A stretch of 64,000 nucleotides of DNA from Byssothecium circinans (taxonomy: Eukaryota; Ascomycota; Dothideomycetes; Pleosporales; Massarinaceae). Positions within the stretch are counted from its first letter, which is position 1. Each line of letters begins with the position of its first letter. The DNA lies in NCBI GenBank assembly GCA_010015675.1, contig ML976981.1, positions 1,498,149 through 1,562,148 of the forward strand, given 5' to 3'. Shown here one piece after another: positions 1 through 11,222 of the stretch. The notes beneath the pieces are model-generated. The model had not been told where the DNA came from. It worked only from the letters and a program-made list of their open reading frames with translations, and did not search any database. A program made the translations under genes and the position numbers.

Positions 1-2284
1 TAAGATTTCTTCTTTTACTAATAACTATTTTATTATATAAGCTATAGCTATAAAATTTTAATAGCTATTAGATTATACATATATCTATCTAGGTTTCAAA
101 TGTCAAAAGAAAATATTAAGGTTTAGCTTTGTTATTAAGATATCCTGTTTTGATTTTCCAATGCCAAGCTTTTGGGCGGTTCGGTGGTGTGGGCGGTTCG
201 GTGGTGCTTTACGTTAATATAAATATAATTTATAGGTAAAAGGCGCCTTAGATCTTTAAAAATAGCTACAGTACATTATTTATACATAATTTTAGTGAAA
301 CTCGACTTGTGCGCAGAGGTATAGCCGCTCGAAGTCAAAGTACCCCTCATATTTTGCGGCACGGTGGGTTTTGCGCGACCTAGGGACAGACGTTAGTATT
401 TCCTAATAAATACTGTTGGCTGCATCATACTTTCATATATTCTGGGATGCTGTGGTGTCCTCTGAAATATACCCAACGACTTAAAATTTATACTGAGAAG
501 TTCTTGAGGCTTATTTAGCATTATGCATCATGCTAATATAATCTTAACATATTTTTCACATCCTTCAGCAAGCCATGATTCAAATAAAGCTACTTTTTGC
601 TTCTCACCGCACTTCTGGTGACATTGACATTTGGAAACGCTCGTGCCTCTGCGGTATTTTTGCAGGACCTGTTTCATCGCAATCTGCTATGCCGCAGTAA
701 GGCGACTGACGCAGCTGTGACAGCACTGTCCGGAGGCTAGCCGATGCTTAAAGCGTCCCGAGGTCTGGCTCCAGCCTCGCATTAAGTGTTGCTTGTTTAG
801 GTAATGACTAATGGTTTAGATTTGCGCAAAAGGGTTTATTGGAGGAAACAGTTGAGACAGTGAAAAAGCATGCATATGTTTTTGCTATATTCAACGCAGG
901 CGGGCAATCAAGGGAGGGACATCGGGCGGCGGACGGGAACGAATCGTATGAGTTATACGGATATTTATTATCCACATAGCACCCAAGAGCTTTCAAGGCA
1001 TTAAAAAAACTTCAATACAGTCAGAGGACTAGGATAATGACGTACTCGTGCTAAGGATGAGCGATTAAAACCCGACTTCGTAAGCTTTTTACATAGGGAT
1101 TAGGGATGATTGTACTAAGAATGTATCATTAGGATCCAACACGGATTATTCACGTTTCCAATTAGGAAGCGGGGAGTGTTGATTACTGTGAGCCATCGGA
1201 ATCTACCCTGCCTTTCCCCAATCCTCTTATATCCGGCGTAGGTCTGGCTTACCCTAAGGATACACCGTTCGTAGGGATCAAAACAGCTGGGGAAAAGAGG
1301 GTATTCTTATATTGGGGCTTTGACTGCACTGCATCGGACTAATCCATCCGTAGGGGAAAAATGACAGCATAATTGATTCAACCATAAATCGCTCTTGCCA
1401 AACGGTCTAAAATTACTGGTAGGAGCTAATGAAACAACAAAACCACTGTTTTCGTTTTCTCAGCTCCCGCGATCGCATATCGGGAACTTAGATCTGGAGT
1501 AGATGAAAAGATAGCAGCGACGCGTGGTGTTGTTAGAATTAGCATCGAGACTAGTCTGACGGAGAAACGGCTCGTTTGTTTCGCCTATATGCGTGCCCCG
1601 CGCACCCCTACACTTGCATGCATCATATCCTGGCCGCTACTACATGCAGTAATTTTTTAACATGAAATATCAAATTCCTTGCAGATCTGCATATTCAACT
1701 TCTTTCCTGTCCACTTCTTGCACTGCTGCTTTACCGACATTGTGCATCTGTACCGTACAGCTTAACGACTGTGCTGGAATGTCATGTCACTTCGGCTGAG
1801 ATCGAACCAACAAGTAAAGGTACCATGGTAGAGTCATTCAGCATAATTACATTTCGAGATCGTTCTAAACTATCAATGCCTCCATGAATTAGACAGGGGA
1901 ACCTTGGAATGGCAGCGGAGGTAGGAAACGAACATGATCGAGGCTTTCAGTGGAGACTTGGGTGGGGCGGGCACTGGTGGTTCGACAATGAAGCGGACTG
2001 CCACACCATCACTCATTTGGTTTGCCAATGCGATGATGGGTCATCGCCAACATCCATTAGTCGTGTATAAAGAGGTAGTGAATCGTACCTATCAGCCTCC
2101 TCACAGCAACACTGCAGTTCACTCTTTTACAACCGTCTTATTTGACACTGACATTCTTTCACGTCATTCTATTCGTTCTCCATTGACTGAAGTTTATTTT
2201 TGACCATCTTCGTTGATTCAAGGCTTGAACGCTAAATTCCCACCACCACACCACACCCTTTCACAACACCATACGTCAATCGCA
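1..2284. other. Gene-free, partly AT-rich left edge
   Basis: No convincing gene is visible. The first ~560 bases are rich in TA and AT runs (for example around 20-60 and 220-300), which looks like a repeat decayed by C-to-T mutation. A 16-bp unit (gggcggttcggtggtg) occurs twice in tandem near 175-208. Short open frames at 808-996 (-) and 1934-2203 (+) have no recognisable domain and look like chance. The right end is the promoter and 5' leader of the AA9 gene. Confidence 0.5.
2066..2071 (+). promoter_or_regulatory. Possible TATA box of the AA9 gene
   Basis: A TATAAA hexamer lies 214 bases before the ATG at 2285. A pyrimidine-rich stretch and a CA-rich leader (ccaccacaccacaccc, about 2240) follow, as is common before highly expressed fungal genes. 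This is motif-level evidence only. Confidence 0.35.
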
Positions 2285-3091
2285 ATGGCTCCCTTCAAGC
2301 AGACTGCTGCCCTTTTGAGCGCCTTGGTCTCCACGGCTTCCGCTCACGGTCTTCTCAGCAAGATCACCGCCGACGGCACTGAGTACCAAGCATATAACCC
2401 CAGCTTCCAGTCCGCCAACCCCGCTCCCGAGGTCATTGAATGGAGCTGCCCTCAGTGCCACGACAATGGTTTCGTTGAGCCAGCTATGTGGACCGATGTT
2501 ACCAAGATTGCGTGCCACAAGGATGCCACCGCCGGAGCGAAGGTCGCCCCCGTCAAGGCCGGTTCAACCATCGATATCCAGTGGACCACCTGGCCCGAGT
2601 CCCACAAGGCTCCTGTCATTGATTACCTCGCTAAGGTCGACGATGCCACCACTGCCAAGGCTGCCGACCTTCAGTTCTTCAAGATCGACCAGAAGGGTTA
2701 TTCCGGCACTACCTGGGCTTCTGACGAGCTCATTGCCAACAACTTGACCTGGACCGTCACCATTCCGAGCACCATCGCCAACGGCCAGTACGTCCTTCGT
2801 CATGAGATGATCGCCCTGCACTCGGCTGGTCGGCCGAATGGCGCCCAGAGCTACCCCAAGTGCATCAACATCGAGGTCACTGTTGGCGGCTCTGCCAACC
2901 CACCTGGTGTCACTGCTGACAAGCTCTACAAGCCTGATGATGCTGGTATCACTGTCAACATCTATGGCGGCGATTTGTCTGGCTATCAGATCCCTGGTCC
3001 TGCTCTCTTTGAAGGCGGCTCTGCTGGTAGCAACAGCAGCAGCAGCAATGTCGCTCCTCGTGCTCAGCGCCAGCATGCTCGCACTTTCTAG
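2285..3091 (+). CDS. AA9 lytic polysaccharide monooxygenase, secreted
   Basis: Single-exon gene for a 268-residue protein. AA9 enzymes are copper monooxygenases that oxidatively cleave cellulose and related glucans outside the cell. The start at 2285 is chosen because it opens a clear signal peptide (residues 1-20, ending ASA). Cleavage there leaves His21 as the mature N-terminus, the first copper-brace ligand. The second brace His is H107 in the SHKAPVIDY motif. The family motif H-x8-Q-x-Y is present as H179, Q188 and axial Y190. Cysteines at 55, 58, 77 and 193 could form the usual disulfides. The position after the brace His is Lys-Ala-Pro where many AA9s have Gly-Pro. There is no CBM1; the C-terminus is a short Ser/Asn-rich and basic tail. 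The family call is firm; substrate and regioselectivity cannot be read from the sequence. Confidence 0.92.
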   Translation: MAPFKQTAALLSALVSTASAHGLLSKITADGTEYQAYNPSFQSANPAPEVIEWSCPQCHDNGFVEPAMWTDVTKIACHKDATAGAKVAPVKAGSTIDIQWTTWPESHKAPVIDYLAKVDDATTAKAADLQFFKIDQKGYSGTTWASDELIANNLTWTVTIPSTIANGQYVLRHEMIALHSAGRPNGAQSYPKCINIEVTVGGSANPPGVTADKLYKPDDAGITVNIYGGDLSGYQIPGPALFEGGSAGSNSSSSNVAPRAQRQHARTF

Positions 3092-3759
3092 GGAAAAGTA
3101 GAGAGTGAGGGAAGCATTTTTATGGGCGTAAAGTAGCAGCGTTCGGCCTTTTCTAGTGGATATATCTTCTTTTTGCTCTTAGTTGCTGCGGTCCGAGGAC
3201 TGCATGTTCCTTCCTATATATAGATGTAAAACATTTTTGCGAATTCTCACCCGACCATTCTGCACCGTGATTTATTAGAGTGATGCCAGATATCGCAGTT
3301 TGATAGTCCCCGCCATGCTCACTCTTGTGATACTCCTTCGTCTTAGAGCGAGCCGCTTATTGTCATTCAGATCTTGACTTCCTTTTGAACGTCCATGGCT
3401 GGGTCAAACGCTTGACTTTGGTATATATACTCAACAATATTCATAATCACATATTTCATTCAGTTTAGCTATCGTGCAGTATTGCATGTTTTCCGGGAAT
3501 TTGGCGCTACGCTGCACACACTTCATATTCCCGCTCTCCCGTCTTCTTCCTTACCAACTTGCATATTTCCGGCAAACACTCTATTGGCCCACAAAGAGCA
3601 TCCCCGCCTTCTTACAGCAAACGAAACTGCTCGTTCACGTTTATTCCCCTCACTTACATTTTTCACTTTCTAAATCGACCTGCACCGGCTACACCTGCTT
3701 CCGCTTCTGTTTTAACACTGTTTATAAGTTAATTATGGCCAACAATCCTCAATTGTCAC
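3092..3759. other. Intergenic: AA9 3' region
   Basis: Holds the 3' flank of the AA9 gene. A C/T-rich stretch with open frames on the plus strand (about 3474-3700) shows no domain and is probably not coding. Confidence 0.4.
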
Positions 3760-3849
3760 ACCAATATAGTCCAGAGGTCAGGATGTCGGATTTTCAATCC
3801 TTTGATTGGAAAATCTCCGAAGACCCGGGTTCAAACCCTGGTATCGGTA
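3760..3849 (+). tRNA. tRNA-Glu (anticodon TTC) with an 18-nt intron
   Basis: A full cloverleaf can be folded. The acceptor is 3760-3766 with 3842-3848 (one A.C mismatch at the fourth pair). The D stem is GTCC/GGAT with loop AGAGGTCA (the AG..GG pattern typical of tRNA-Glu). The anticodon stem is TCGGA/TCCGA, and the T arm is CCGGG-TTCAAAC-CCTGG with one G.T pair. The anticodon TTC is at 3793-3795. An 18-nt insertion (3797-3814) sits between positions 37 and 38, the normal place for nuclear tRNA introns. A T5 run follows at 3855-3859. The acceptor mismatch would be repaired by a G where A now stands, so a G-to-A (RIP-like) change is possible and the gene may be weakened. Confidence 0.7.
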
Positions 3850-3854
3850 TCAAC

Positions 3855-3859
3855 TTTTT
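3855..3859 (+). terminator. Pol III terminator of tRNA-Glu
   Basis: A run of five T six bases after the discriminator base of the tRNA-Glu gene, as expected for RNA polymerase III termination. Confidence 0.6.
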
Positions 3860-6374
3860 ATGGTTTCTTTTTGCTAGTTCCATGTAAAGGCGCCCAGCTT
3901 TATCCTGAATTAAGTACTGCTGTTTGGCGAGGGTTAACTTACGTTGCAGTAAGGGTAAAGCGTAGCGAACAGTCAAAGAGTTCTCAGAGCCCTACGAACA
4001 GTCCACGTATACTCAAGTGCTAAAAACCAGGCTGCACTCCGTCTTTCTACTATTGTATGGCACACTTCCACTGAATAAAAAAAACTGGCAGGAATGTCAA
4101 ATATGTGTCCTTTTTCCTTCAGTACCGGACCTCCGACCGAGAATATCAGAGTACCGCGTCCTTGTCAATCATTTTTCCTTCTTTCAATCCTTCTCTCAGG
4201 AAAACTGCGTTCTGGACCCATGTATCGGCATCGTCTCTAACTCTTTTCCGCCCACGTAGTGAACACTAAAACTCCAATGACCAGATGAGCATGTCATTCA
4301 CGACTTCGCAGATTAGAAACCAGAGACTTGTTCTTCCACGCCAACAGTCCGATCTCTTTAAATTTTATCGACCTATCTGTCTTCCTCCTCTATGGGTTAA
4401 AAGAAATGTTCTCAGTATTTCATGTCCCGAGTCAGTTCCTTGTCGACCCACAATGAACCCCTAACCGACGACAATCACGCATTACTCCTTTCCCTCTTTA
4501 TATCTCCCCGTCGTCATATTATCGACATTGCTATAAAAGACCAAGGTGGAGATTGCATGTTCTTTCCCCACCTCTTTGCAAAAGATTTCCCCATCACCTC
4601 CAACCGATATTTACAGCACCATCGCCCTCCTTCAAGACAAAAGCATGGGAAGAAATGGTGGTATGGCCCGCTCTGCCAGTCCAAAAGCACGATATCCAGA
4701 CGTCATGTGTTCTCTCCGCTCTCCATATAACTTCACATAATTTTTTCCATCCCCCTTCTTCGGCAACAACCGTACGCAAACACCACATGGTCCGTTCCGC
4801 CAGTTCAAAACTCAACTACCTGGAAACATGTGTTTCTCGCCTATCTCCTCTCCACCTCCGATATTTCCAGTCCCCTCCTCCCCTTCCTCTACAAAAGAGC
4901 GCTAGCCAAACGACATATGATCCGCACCGCCAGTCCAAAAGCTGGATGGACCACCACCATGTGTTCCTCTCCAGCCTCTTCTCCAACTCTGATATTCGCC
5001 TTCGCCCCCCCTTCTTCACCAAAAAGGGAGAGAGGCAGCCCTCATGTGATCCGCTACGCCAGTCCAAAACCGATATCCACAAGCTCGGATGTGTTTCTCT
5101 CCGGCCCCCTTTCCACCATGAATCCGTTATAAAACCCGCACGGAGATGAAAATGTTTGGAACCCAGATCGAAAAAGATGACATGGAAGAGAGCTGTGTGT
5201 GTCATTCCTTCGCCCACCCTCTACCCAAAAGAAAGAGAGGCGAAAACAGAAGGTTCGAAAAAGCTATGGTCCCTGCGACCTTTTTCCGGAACCTCTAAAA
5301 TGGCTATTTTTTGCTACCGATGTTCTCCGCCCCTGTGTTTCCCCCCTATCTATCCACCGCTGGAGCAATTAAGGGGAAGAAAAAGGATACAACCATACCA
5401 AATATGCGCGCGAGCCTGCCTCTGTTTGAAACACTAAGCCTGTATATGTTTTGTCCTCTCCCTCCCTCGCTCCCCTCCCCAGAGTCGAAATCACCATATA
5501 CACCGCCGGACATGGTCACTTTCTATCTCATTCCACAGCTCCAAAACAGAAATTTTATACACTGTACTGCGCAGCGCGGTGTTTGAAATTTTTGGAAAAT
5601 GTTCCCAGAAGTTCCACAAACTCCGAATTATAAATCAAACTCTAAAGAACTGAAAGAAAGGTACATGTGCCCTTCCTCTTCCATTCCCTTTCACCTCCCA
5701 CCGTCCAAAAAGCAACGGCTATGATTGGATGTTCGGGGTACCGTCCTCCTCTTCTCTCTTTATTTCGCCAAAAAAGCGTTCCTTTTTAGTAAAATGTCTG
5801 GCGCCCCCCGCTTCAACCTCTCCACTCGGACCCTGCGGCACGAAAACGTCATCACGACGGTCCCATGGACATGTCGTCCCTCGCTCTCCCCATGTTCACG
5901 AATTCGTCTAAACTCGCGAATTTCAGAGTCAAAAAGACAAGTTCGCCCCGTACAATGCCTGTCGTGTGCAGGAAGGAAGAATGGCTGAATATAAAAGTTG
6001 AAGCAAGTAACCCTTGATGTTAGGAGAAGAGGAAGGGGAAAGGAAAGGCAAGAAAAACCACTCGCAGCGCAACTTTATGGAGGCTGCTGGAGTAAGCGGG
6101 GACGAACTGAAGAGGAACTGGTAGTAATGCTAACATTAATGGCGATGGTGATGGTGCGCATTGTCGGAGATAGATGATAGCCACTGGATAGTGGACGACA
6201 TGGACAATAGCAATGGTGGATTAGAGAGCAAAATTATGCACAAGCAAGTAAAAGACTCAACACCGCATTCAAGATATCAATAAATCAATAACGAAAAAGA
6301 AAACGACACGCTATGCACCCCATCCCCAAAACGCCCCTCTACTAAAAAGGCCAAAAAAAAGCCTCCCCTGCCGC
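3860..6374. other. Gene-free pyrimidine-rich region
   Basis: About 2.5 kb with strong C/T bias on the plus strand between roughly 4420 and 5900. Long open frames occur on both strands but none shows a domain, and most overlap the tandem array described separately. The last few hundred bases are the 3' flank of the minus-strand flippase gene. Confidence 0.45.
4545..5110. repeat. Tandem array of diverged ~127-bp units
   Basis: The marker gccagtccaaaa recurs at 4675, 4799 (one change), 4929 and 5058, giving spacings of 124, 130 and 129 bases. Each marker is preceded by a conserved atggtccgc-like string. Between markers comes a catgtgttctctcc-like string and then a C/T-rich stretch with tccgatatt. 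A partial earlier unit begins near 4545. The period is not a multiple of three and the reading frame changes from unit to unit, so this is a non-coding array. Confidence 0.7.
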
Positions 6375-9300
6375 TCACACCCCCTGCACCTTCCGATAGC
6401 TAGGCGGTTTCAACGTCCTCCCCAAAATCTTCCCCGCATAAGGTGGCACAAGACTGATCCCCACCACGACCGCAAACCGCCACCAGAACCCCAAACTGCT
6501 CATATATGCAAGTTCGAAATACCTCCCCAATGCAGGTACACTGCCCCAGTAAATCCCCGCGGTACCTACAATACTCGCAATCATGATCCAGTGCCACGTC
6601 GTAACTTCCATAGCCACCATGACGAGCTCATTCATGACGAGCACGGAAAACGACACAGAGACCATGCGCTTGAAGACAGCGTCGCCGGTGTCGGAGTCAG
6701 AAGTCGTGGGCGAGCCGACGCCGACGAGGAGTTGAGATAGTCCTTGGATGATGGAGCCTTGGTAGATGGAGACCAGGACCCAGATCAGGAAGGATTTCGT
6801 GGACAACGAGCGGCCGAGTTTCAGCTCGGCGTAGAGTTCCGGGTACAAGTTTGCGACGGATTCGTCCACGTCGCGGTCCAGGACGAGCGAGAAGACGGGC
6901 ATCATGGTGTAGATTGTCGAGTAGCCGACGAGCAGCCAGTCGCGGTAGAGGGCGTCGGGGCGGAAGTGAGAGGCGATGGAGTAGAGGGTTTGGCAGATTG
7001 AGATGATGAGGCCGCGGTGGATGACGAATTGACTTAGTTTCGCACTGCGTTTGTATGAGTTGCGACCGTGCCAGACGAGTAGCTTTACTAGATAGCAGAA
7101 TTGCTCGATGGAGAAGTCCGCTGCGAGAGAAGCTTGCTTTCCTTCTTTGCCGACGATGCCGACGCCTACGTCGGCGGCTTGGATCATGGAGACGTCGTTT
7201 CCACCGTCGCCGATGCAGCAGACGCGCTTTTTGGTGTAGGAGCGGATGAGGAGGGCGATGTCGGCTTTTTGGGTGGGCGAACAGCGGCACGCTACGACGG
7301 CCGGGAGGAGGACGGCGATGGAGATGAATTCTTGGCGATAGTGGGTCAGCATTAGGGCAAGGGATTCGCCGTCTATGAGGAGGCAGGCGTCAGTTTTGCC
7401 GCGGAGGAAGTCGAGGGACGAATGCGCGAGTTCTTTGCGTTTCACTGAAATTGTTAGAGCGGGTAGAGAGGTAGAGTAGAAAAGGCTTACGCTTTGCGAT
7501 GGTGTGCACGTACTGCCCGCGTGCTACTAGCTTGGAGCTTACGGCAACGCAGCGGGCAGTTTCAACTTTGTCGCCTGTCAACATCCAAATCTTGATGCCA
7601 GCATTGCGGAGAAGCTCGAGCGACGGCTTGACATCTTTCTGGAGCTTGTCTTCGACACCAGTAACACCGAGGAGCTCCAAGTCGCGCTCGAGATACTCTT
7701 TAACAACCTCAGAAACGGCGTTGTCGCGATTGTGAAGAGCGAGTGAGGCTTGTGCGTGTTTGGCGGAGAAGTCTTGATAGGTTTCGGCAGATAACTTCTT
7801 GCGGCCCACCACCAAAGTTCGGAGACCCTCTCTTGCCATGTTCGCTGTTTCTTCATCAAGCCAGTCGTTTGCCGCAACGATGGAAGTCATCACGGTGTCG
7901 GCACCCTTCTGGAAGAACCAGATCTCGCCATCGTCTTCCGACGGGGATGTGAGAGGGCCTTGATAGAACTTGATAACGATGCCCATTCGCTTGCTTTCTG
8001 AGGTGAAAGGGAATACATTCAGTATGCGAACGCGGACGACGTTGTTTCCGCTGTCGCATGACTGAAGGGTCATCGACTCGCGGTCGCGTTGTAGTAACTT
8101 GAGACCAACAGCTTCGGTCCATCGAATGATGGCAATCTCGTCAGGGGATGAAGCTTGATAGTTGGTAACCATCTTTCCGTCTTCCTCTTCAGTGATGGGT
8201 GTGACATTGTGGCAAAGGGCTAGTGCGAGGACGACATCACGCACCCGAGATCCAATTTCTCTGCGAGTGCGGGTTGCGGATGTAAGGGGTGCAACATAGG
8301 TTGACGAGGGTGTGAGAAACGCGGGAGGCTCCCCTGTAGGAGTGCTGAAGCTCTGTTGTACGTATGAAGCGACTTCATCCATAGCTTCATTGGCGTATGA
8401 CACAGTACCAACGTGGATCTTCTTCATCTCCATTTCTGGCAGAAATTAGCAACTTCCTCTAGTGACATGGGGTAGGCTTACCGTTTTGCGTGAGAGTCCC
8501 GGTCTTGTCGCTTAAGAGATATTCTACCCTGCCTAAATCTTCTGGGATCGTACTTGTTCGGACCACGGTACCAGGTATGCTCTTGTCGTGTTCAATGAAC
8601 CATGCATATACCGACTTCCCCATGTCGAGGTTGACACGGAGACCAACGGGGACAATGGTGGAGAAGAGAATGAGGAACCGCAGCATCGAGACATACCATT
8701 GCCGGTGGTCAATTTCTCGGAACCCAGCAAGAGCGACTAGGACGAAGGAGAGCGACAGTGTGAAGATGCACAAGAACTTGGTCAGGGAATTGATCTCGAG
8801 CTCTAGCAAGCCAGTCTTCGACCGGGACGGGGATGTTGATAGTGCTTGGCGTGTTTGGGGACCAGTATAGATGACGACAGCAAGCACGTTGCAGCTAGAT
8901 GCCAGCACTGTATTTGCCCATATTGTGTTGTCGATGCCGAGAGGTGCCGACTGGGTCTGCTCGGTCGTAGGCTGTTCTTGCTCGTGAGGATCGTACTGGC
9001 GCTGCCGTCTGGGCAGAAGCTCCACGGTTCCGTAGAACTCGTTTACTTTCTTGTCCGGTTTTCCTGCCACGACGCGCAGTCGAGTGTACTCTCCGACATC
9101 CAAGTTTTGCGTCAATGGCGATGTCAAACGTAGTTTCCAATCCGTCTCTCCGTCTAGCTGGTCGGTTCGAATGAAAGCCTCGCCGGACGAGCCTGCTGCC
9201 GCATCGCCGCTGCCTGAATCTTCCATGGGTGCAGCTTGTTCGACTGCATCATCTAATAGTCCGGGCGGGTTGTCTACAATGTTAGGCTTTGCGTGAGGTG

Positions 9301-10405
9301 GTGGAGTCGCATCTTGAGAATAACTCTTCAAAATCACCATGTCGGCTGGCACGCGTTGATCCTTGCCCAGCTTCACCACATCTCCGACCTTCAGACTCCG
9401 CGAGGGCTTGATGAGCTCCCAAAAAGTAGCAGTAGCCACGCCTTTCGTCGTCGATATCTGCTGCTCCTCATCTTCAATGTCCGTCATCCGGCTGTTTCCC
9501 CTCTGCATCTTTCGCGCTTTGCGCTTCTGGGCTGAACTCTTCCCCGGTGCCAGCCCGTTCCCTATGCTGTTCTCCTCAAACTTCAAGACTGTGTACGGCT
9601 CGGAGTTTGCTTCGGCGTCTCTCCTCCGCCTCGCAATATCGTCCAGCGCCTCTTTTCCCAACGTGATAGTAATGACGAACGCCAAGGGTGCAACATAGGT
9701 TGAAAGGTAGCCGAGTCGCAGGGCGGGTATAACCTGCGACAACGCTACAAGCAAAAAGTACATGTTTATGAAGAAGGAGAATTCATTGTACAGGGTCCGT
9801 GGTAGGAAGCTCCAGGGCGTGTATTTGGCATTCGAGACGGCGTTTGCGGGGAATCGTGAGGTTTGAGCCTGACCCGTAGCTATCGTCCGTTGGGTGGTGG
9901 GATCATGTTCTTCCTCCGCGTCCGACTCGCCTCCCCCCTCTTCCAACTGTATTCCTCCTGGCCGGTTTGGACTCGGGCTGGAGAGGAAGCTGGGCAGGCG
10001 GATGCTGGACTGCAGCCGCGACATGGTGCTGCTTGGCGCCCGCTGGTGGTCCCGCCGTCGCGCATTATGTGAGGGCAGCAGCGGCGCGTCATCGTCGCCC
10101 GACTGGCCGTAGCTGCCATCCGAGTTCCTGTTCGCTCCACCGTCGTCGTCTATCAGCGCCCGCAGGTCCTCCTCTTCAGGCTCCTGTCTCCGCTTCCCGC
10201 GCAGTCTGCCCACCCTCAGGTTCCGCAGCGGTATTCGTGCGCCCAGTTCATGGTACGGCTTCCTGTGCTCTTTCGACTTTCGGCGGGGAGGGGAGGTGGA
10301 TGCTTGCGAGTTCGCCGCGAGCGGGTCCAGCTCTTCAAGGTCGAGCTCGAGGTCCGAGTCTTCGTCTGGGGCATTTGGCTGGTGGTATTGGTGCGGCGCG
10401 GCCAT
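6375..10405 (-). CDS. P4-type ATPase (phospholipid flippase), NEO1/ATP9 class
   Basis: Three exons: 10405-8482, 8435-7491 and 7444-6375 (introns of 46 nt with GT...AG ends), giving 1312 residues. P4-ATPases move aminophospholipids to the cytosolic leaflet; Neo1-class enzymes act in Golgi and endosome membranes and do not need a Cdc50 subunit. The actuator motif DGET is near residue 418, and the phosphorylation motif DKTGTLTQN near 633 spans the first intron. KGAD (nucleotide binding) is near 818, LTGDKVETA near 930 and GDGGNDVSM near 1036. The text before the phosphorylation site (RVNLDMGKSVYAWFIEHDK and IPGTVVRTSTIPEDLGR) is characteristic of the Neo1/ATP9 group. The first ~180 residues are acidic, Ser/Arg-rich and disordered. 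It is transcribed divergently from SEC16. The class call rests on remembered signature motifs. Confidence 0.92.
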
Positions 10406-11222
10406 GGCTCATGGAGGGATGACTGTCGTGTTTGTATCCGAGGAGTATTCGAGGAGTATGCGACTGCGCTGGCAGCTGTCGGGGTTGCTGTCGCGCGCTC
10501 GGGGGTCCGCGGGAATGCCAGTGTCTTTGTATGTTTTACTCTAGGCGGCCAGATTGTTTCAATGTCGTCCTCAACGCCGCGCAGTCCCACGTGATCCAGG
10601 GCGTGCAAAAAAAAAAAAAAAAAACGAGGTTCTTGTAGGTTATTCTGAGTGTTCTGTATGTGAGTGCATGTGTGATTGCAGGCGGTACTGTCCACGTTGA
10701 ACATTGAAGTGAATGCGCCACAGTGGCTGTGATGCATGACATGACATGCGTATCTCCCGGCTACCCCGACCAGGAACACATGGCCTCATCCCGTAAACCA
10801 CCTGCGGCCACTTTTTCTGCTTTGGCGATGCTGCACTGCATCGTGTCCTTTTCCTAGCCCAGCGCCTCTGGATCCATTAGCTAGCAGGCCCTCTGGCCTT
10901 TCGCGTAGCCTTTCTCTTCTTCTGTAGCATAGGTACGTCTCATCCGTAGTGCTCGTCCGTGGAAAGGGATAGGGATAGGATAGGAGACTCCCATGAGCTG
11001 CACCACCCGCCATCTTTCACCGGCTTCCGCCTCTATCTACCCCGTGGTCGCATCGCAACTGCAAACCGGCGCTATTTCAACCAAGTTGCTATTGTCAACA
11101 CCCGGACGATGTCGAGTCTTCAATAGCCGCACCGCCGAAGCCAGTACATAGCCACCCATCCAGCGCTGACGGTCGCATAGTATTCGCAGATACCCCTTTT
11201 ATATCCCATCATAATAGCAATA
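10406..11222. promoter_or_regulatory. Shared divergent promoter region, flippase/SEC16
   Basis: An 817-bp interval between the start codons of two divergent genes must contain both promoters. An uninterrupted run of 18 A (10607-10624; T18 on the flippase strand) lies about 200 bases upstream of the flippase start, the kind of poly(dA:dT) tract that disfavours nucleosomes. A purine/pyrimidine-rich stretch lies near 10900-11000. No coding signal is seen. Confidence 0.5.

Noticed and set aside
2564..3076. 170-codon minus-strand frame inside the AA9 gene
   Set aside because: It is the antisense shadow of a strongly supported AA9 coding sequence.
4553..5149. 198-codon plus-strand open frame in the C/T-rich region
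   Set aside because: It runs across the ~127-bp tandem units, whose period is not a multiple of three, and shows no domain; it is a by-product of low stop-codon density in C/T-rich text.
6697..7290. 197-codon Arg/His/Pro-rich frame on the minus strand
   Set aside because: It overlaps exon 3 of the flippase in another frame on the same strand, and its composition is typical of a shadow.
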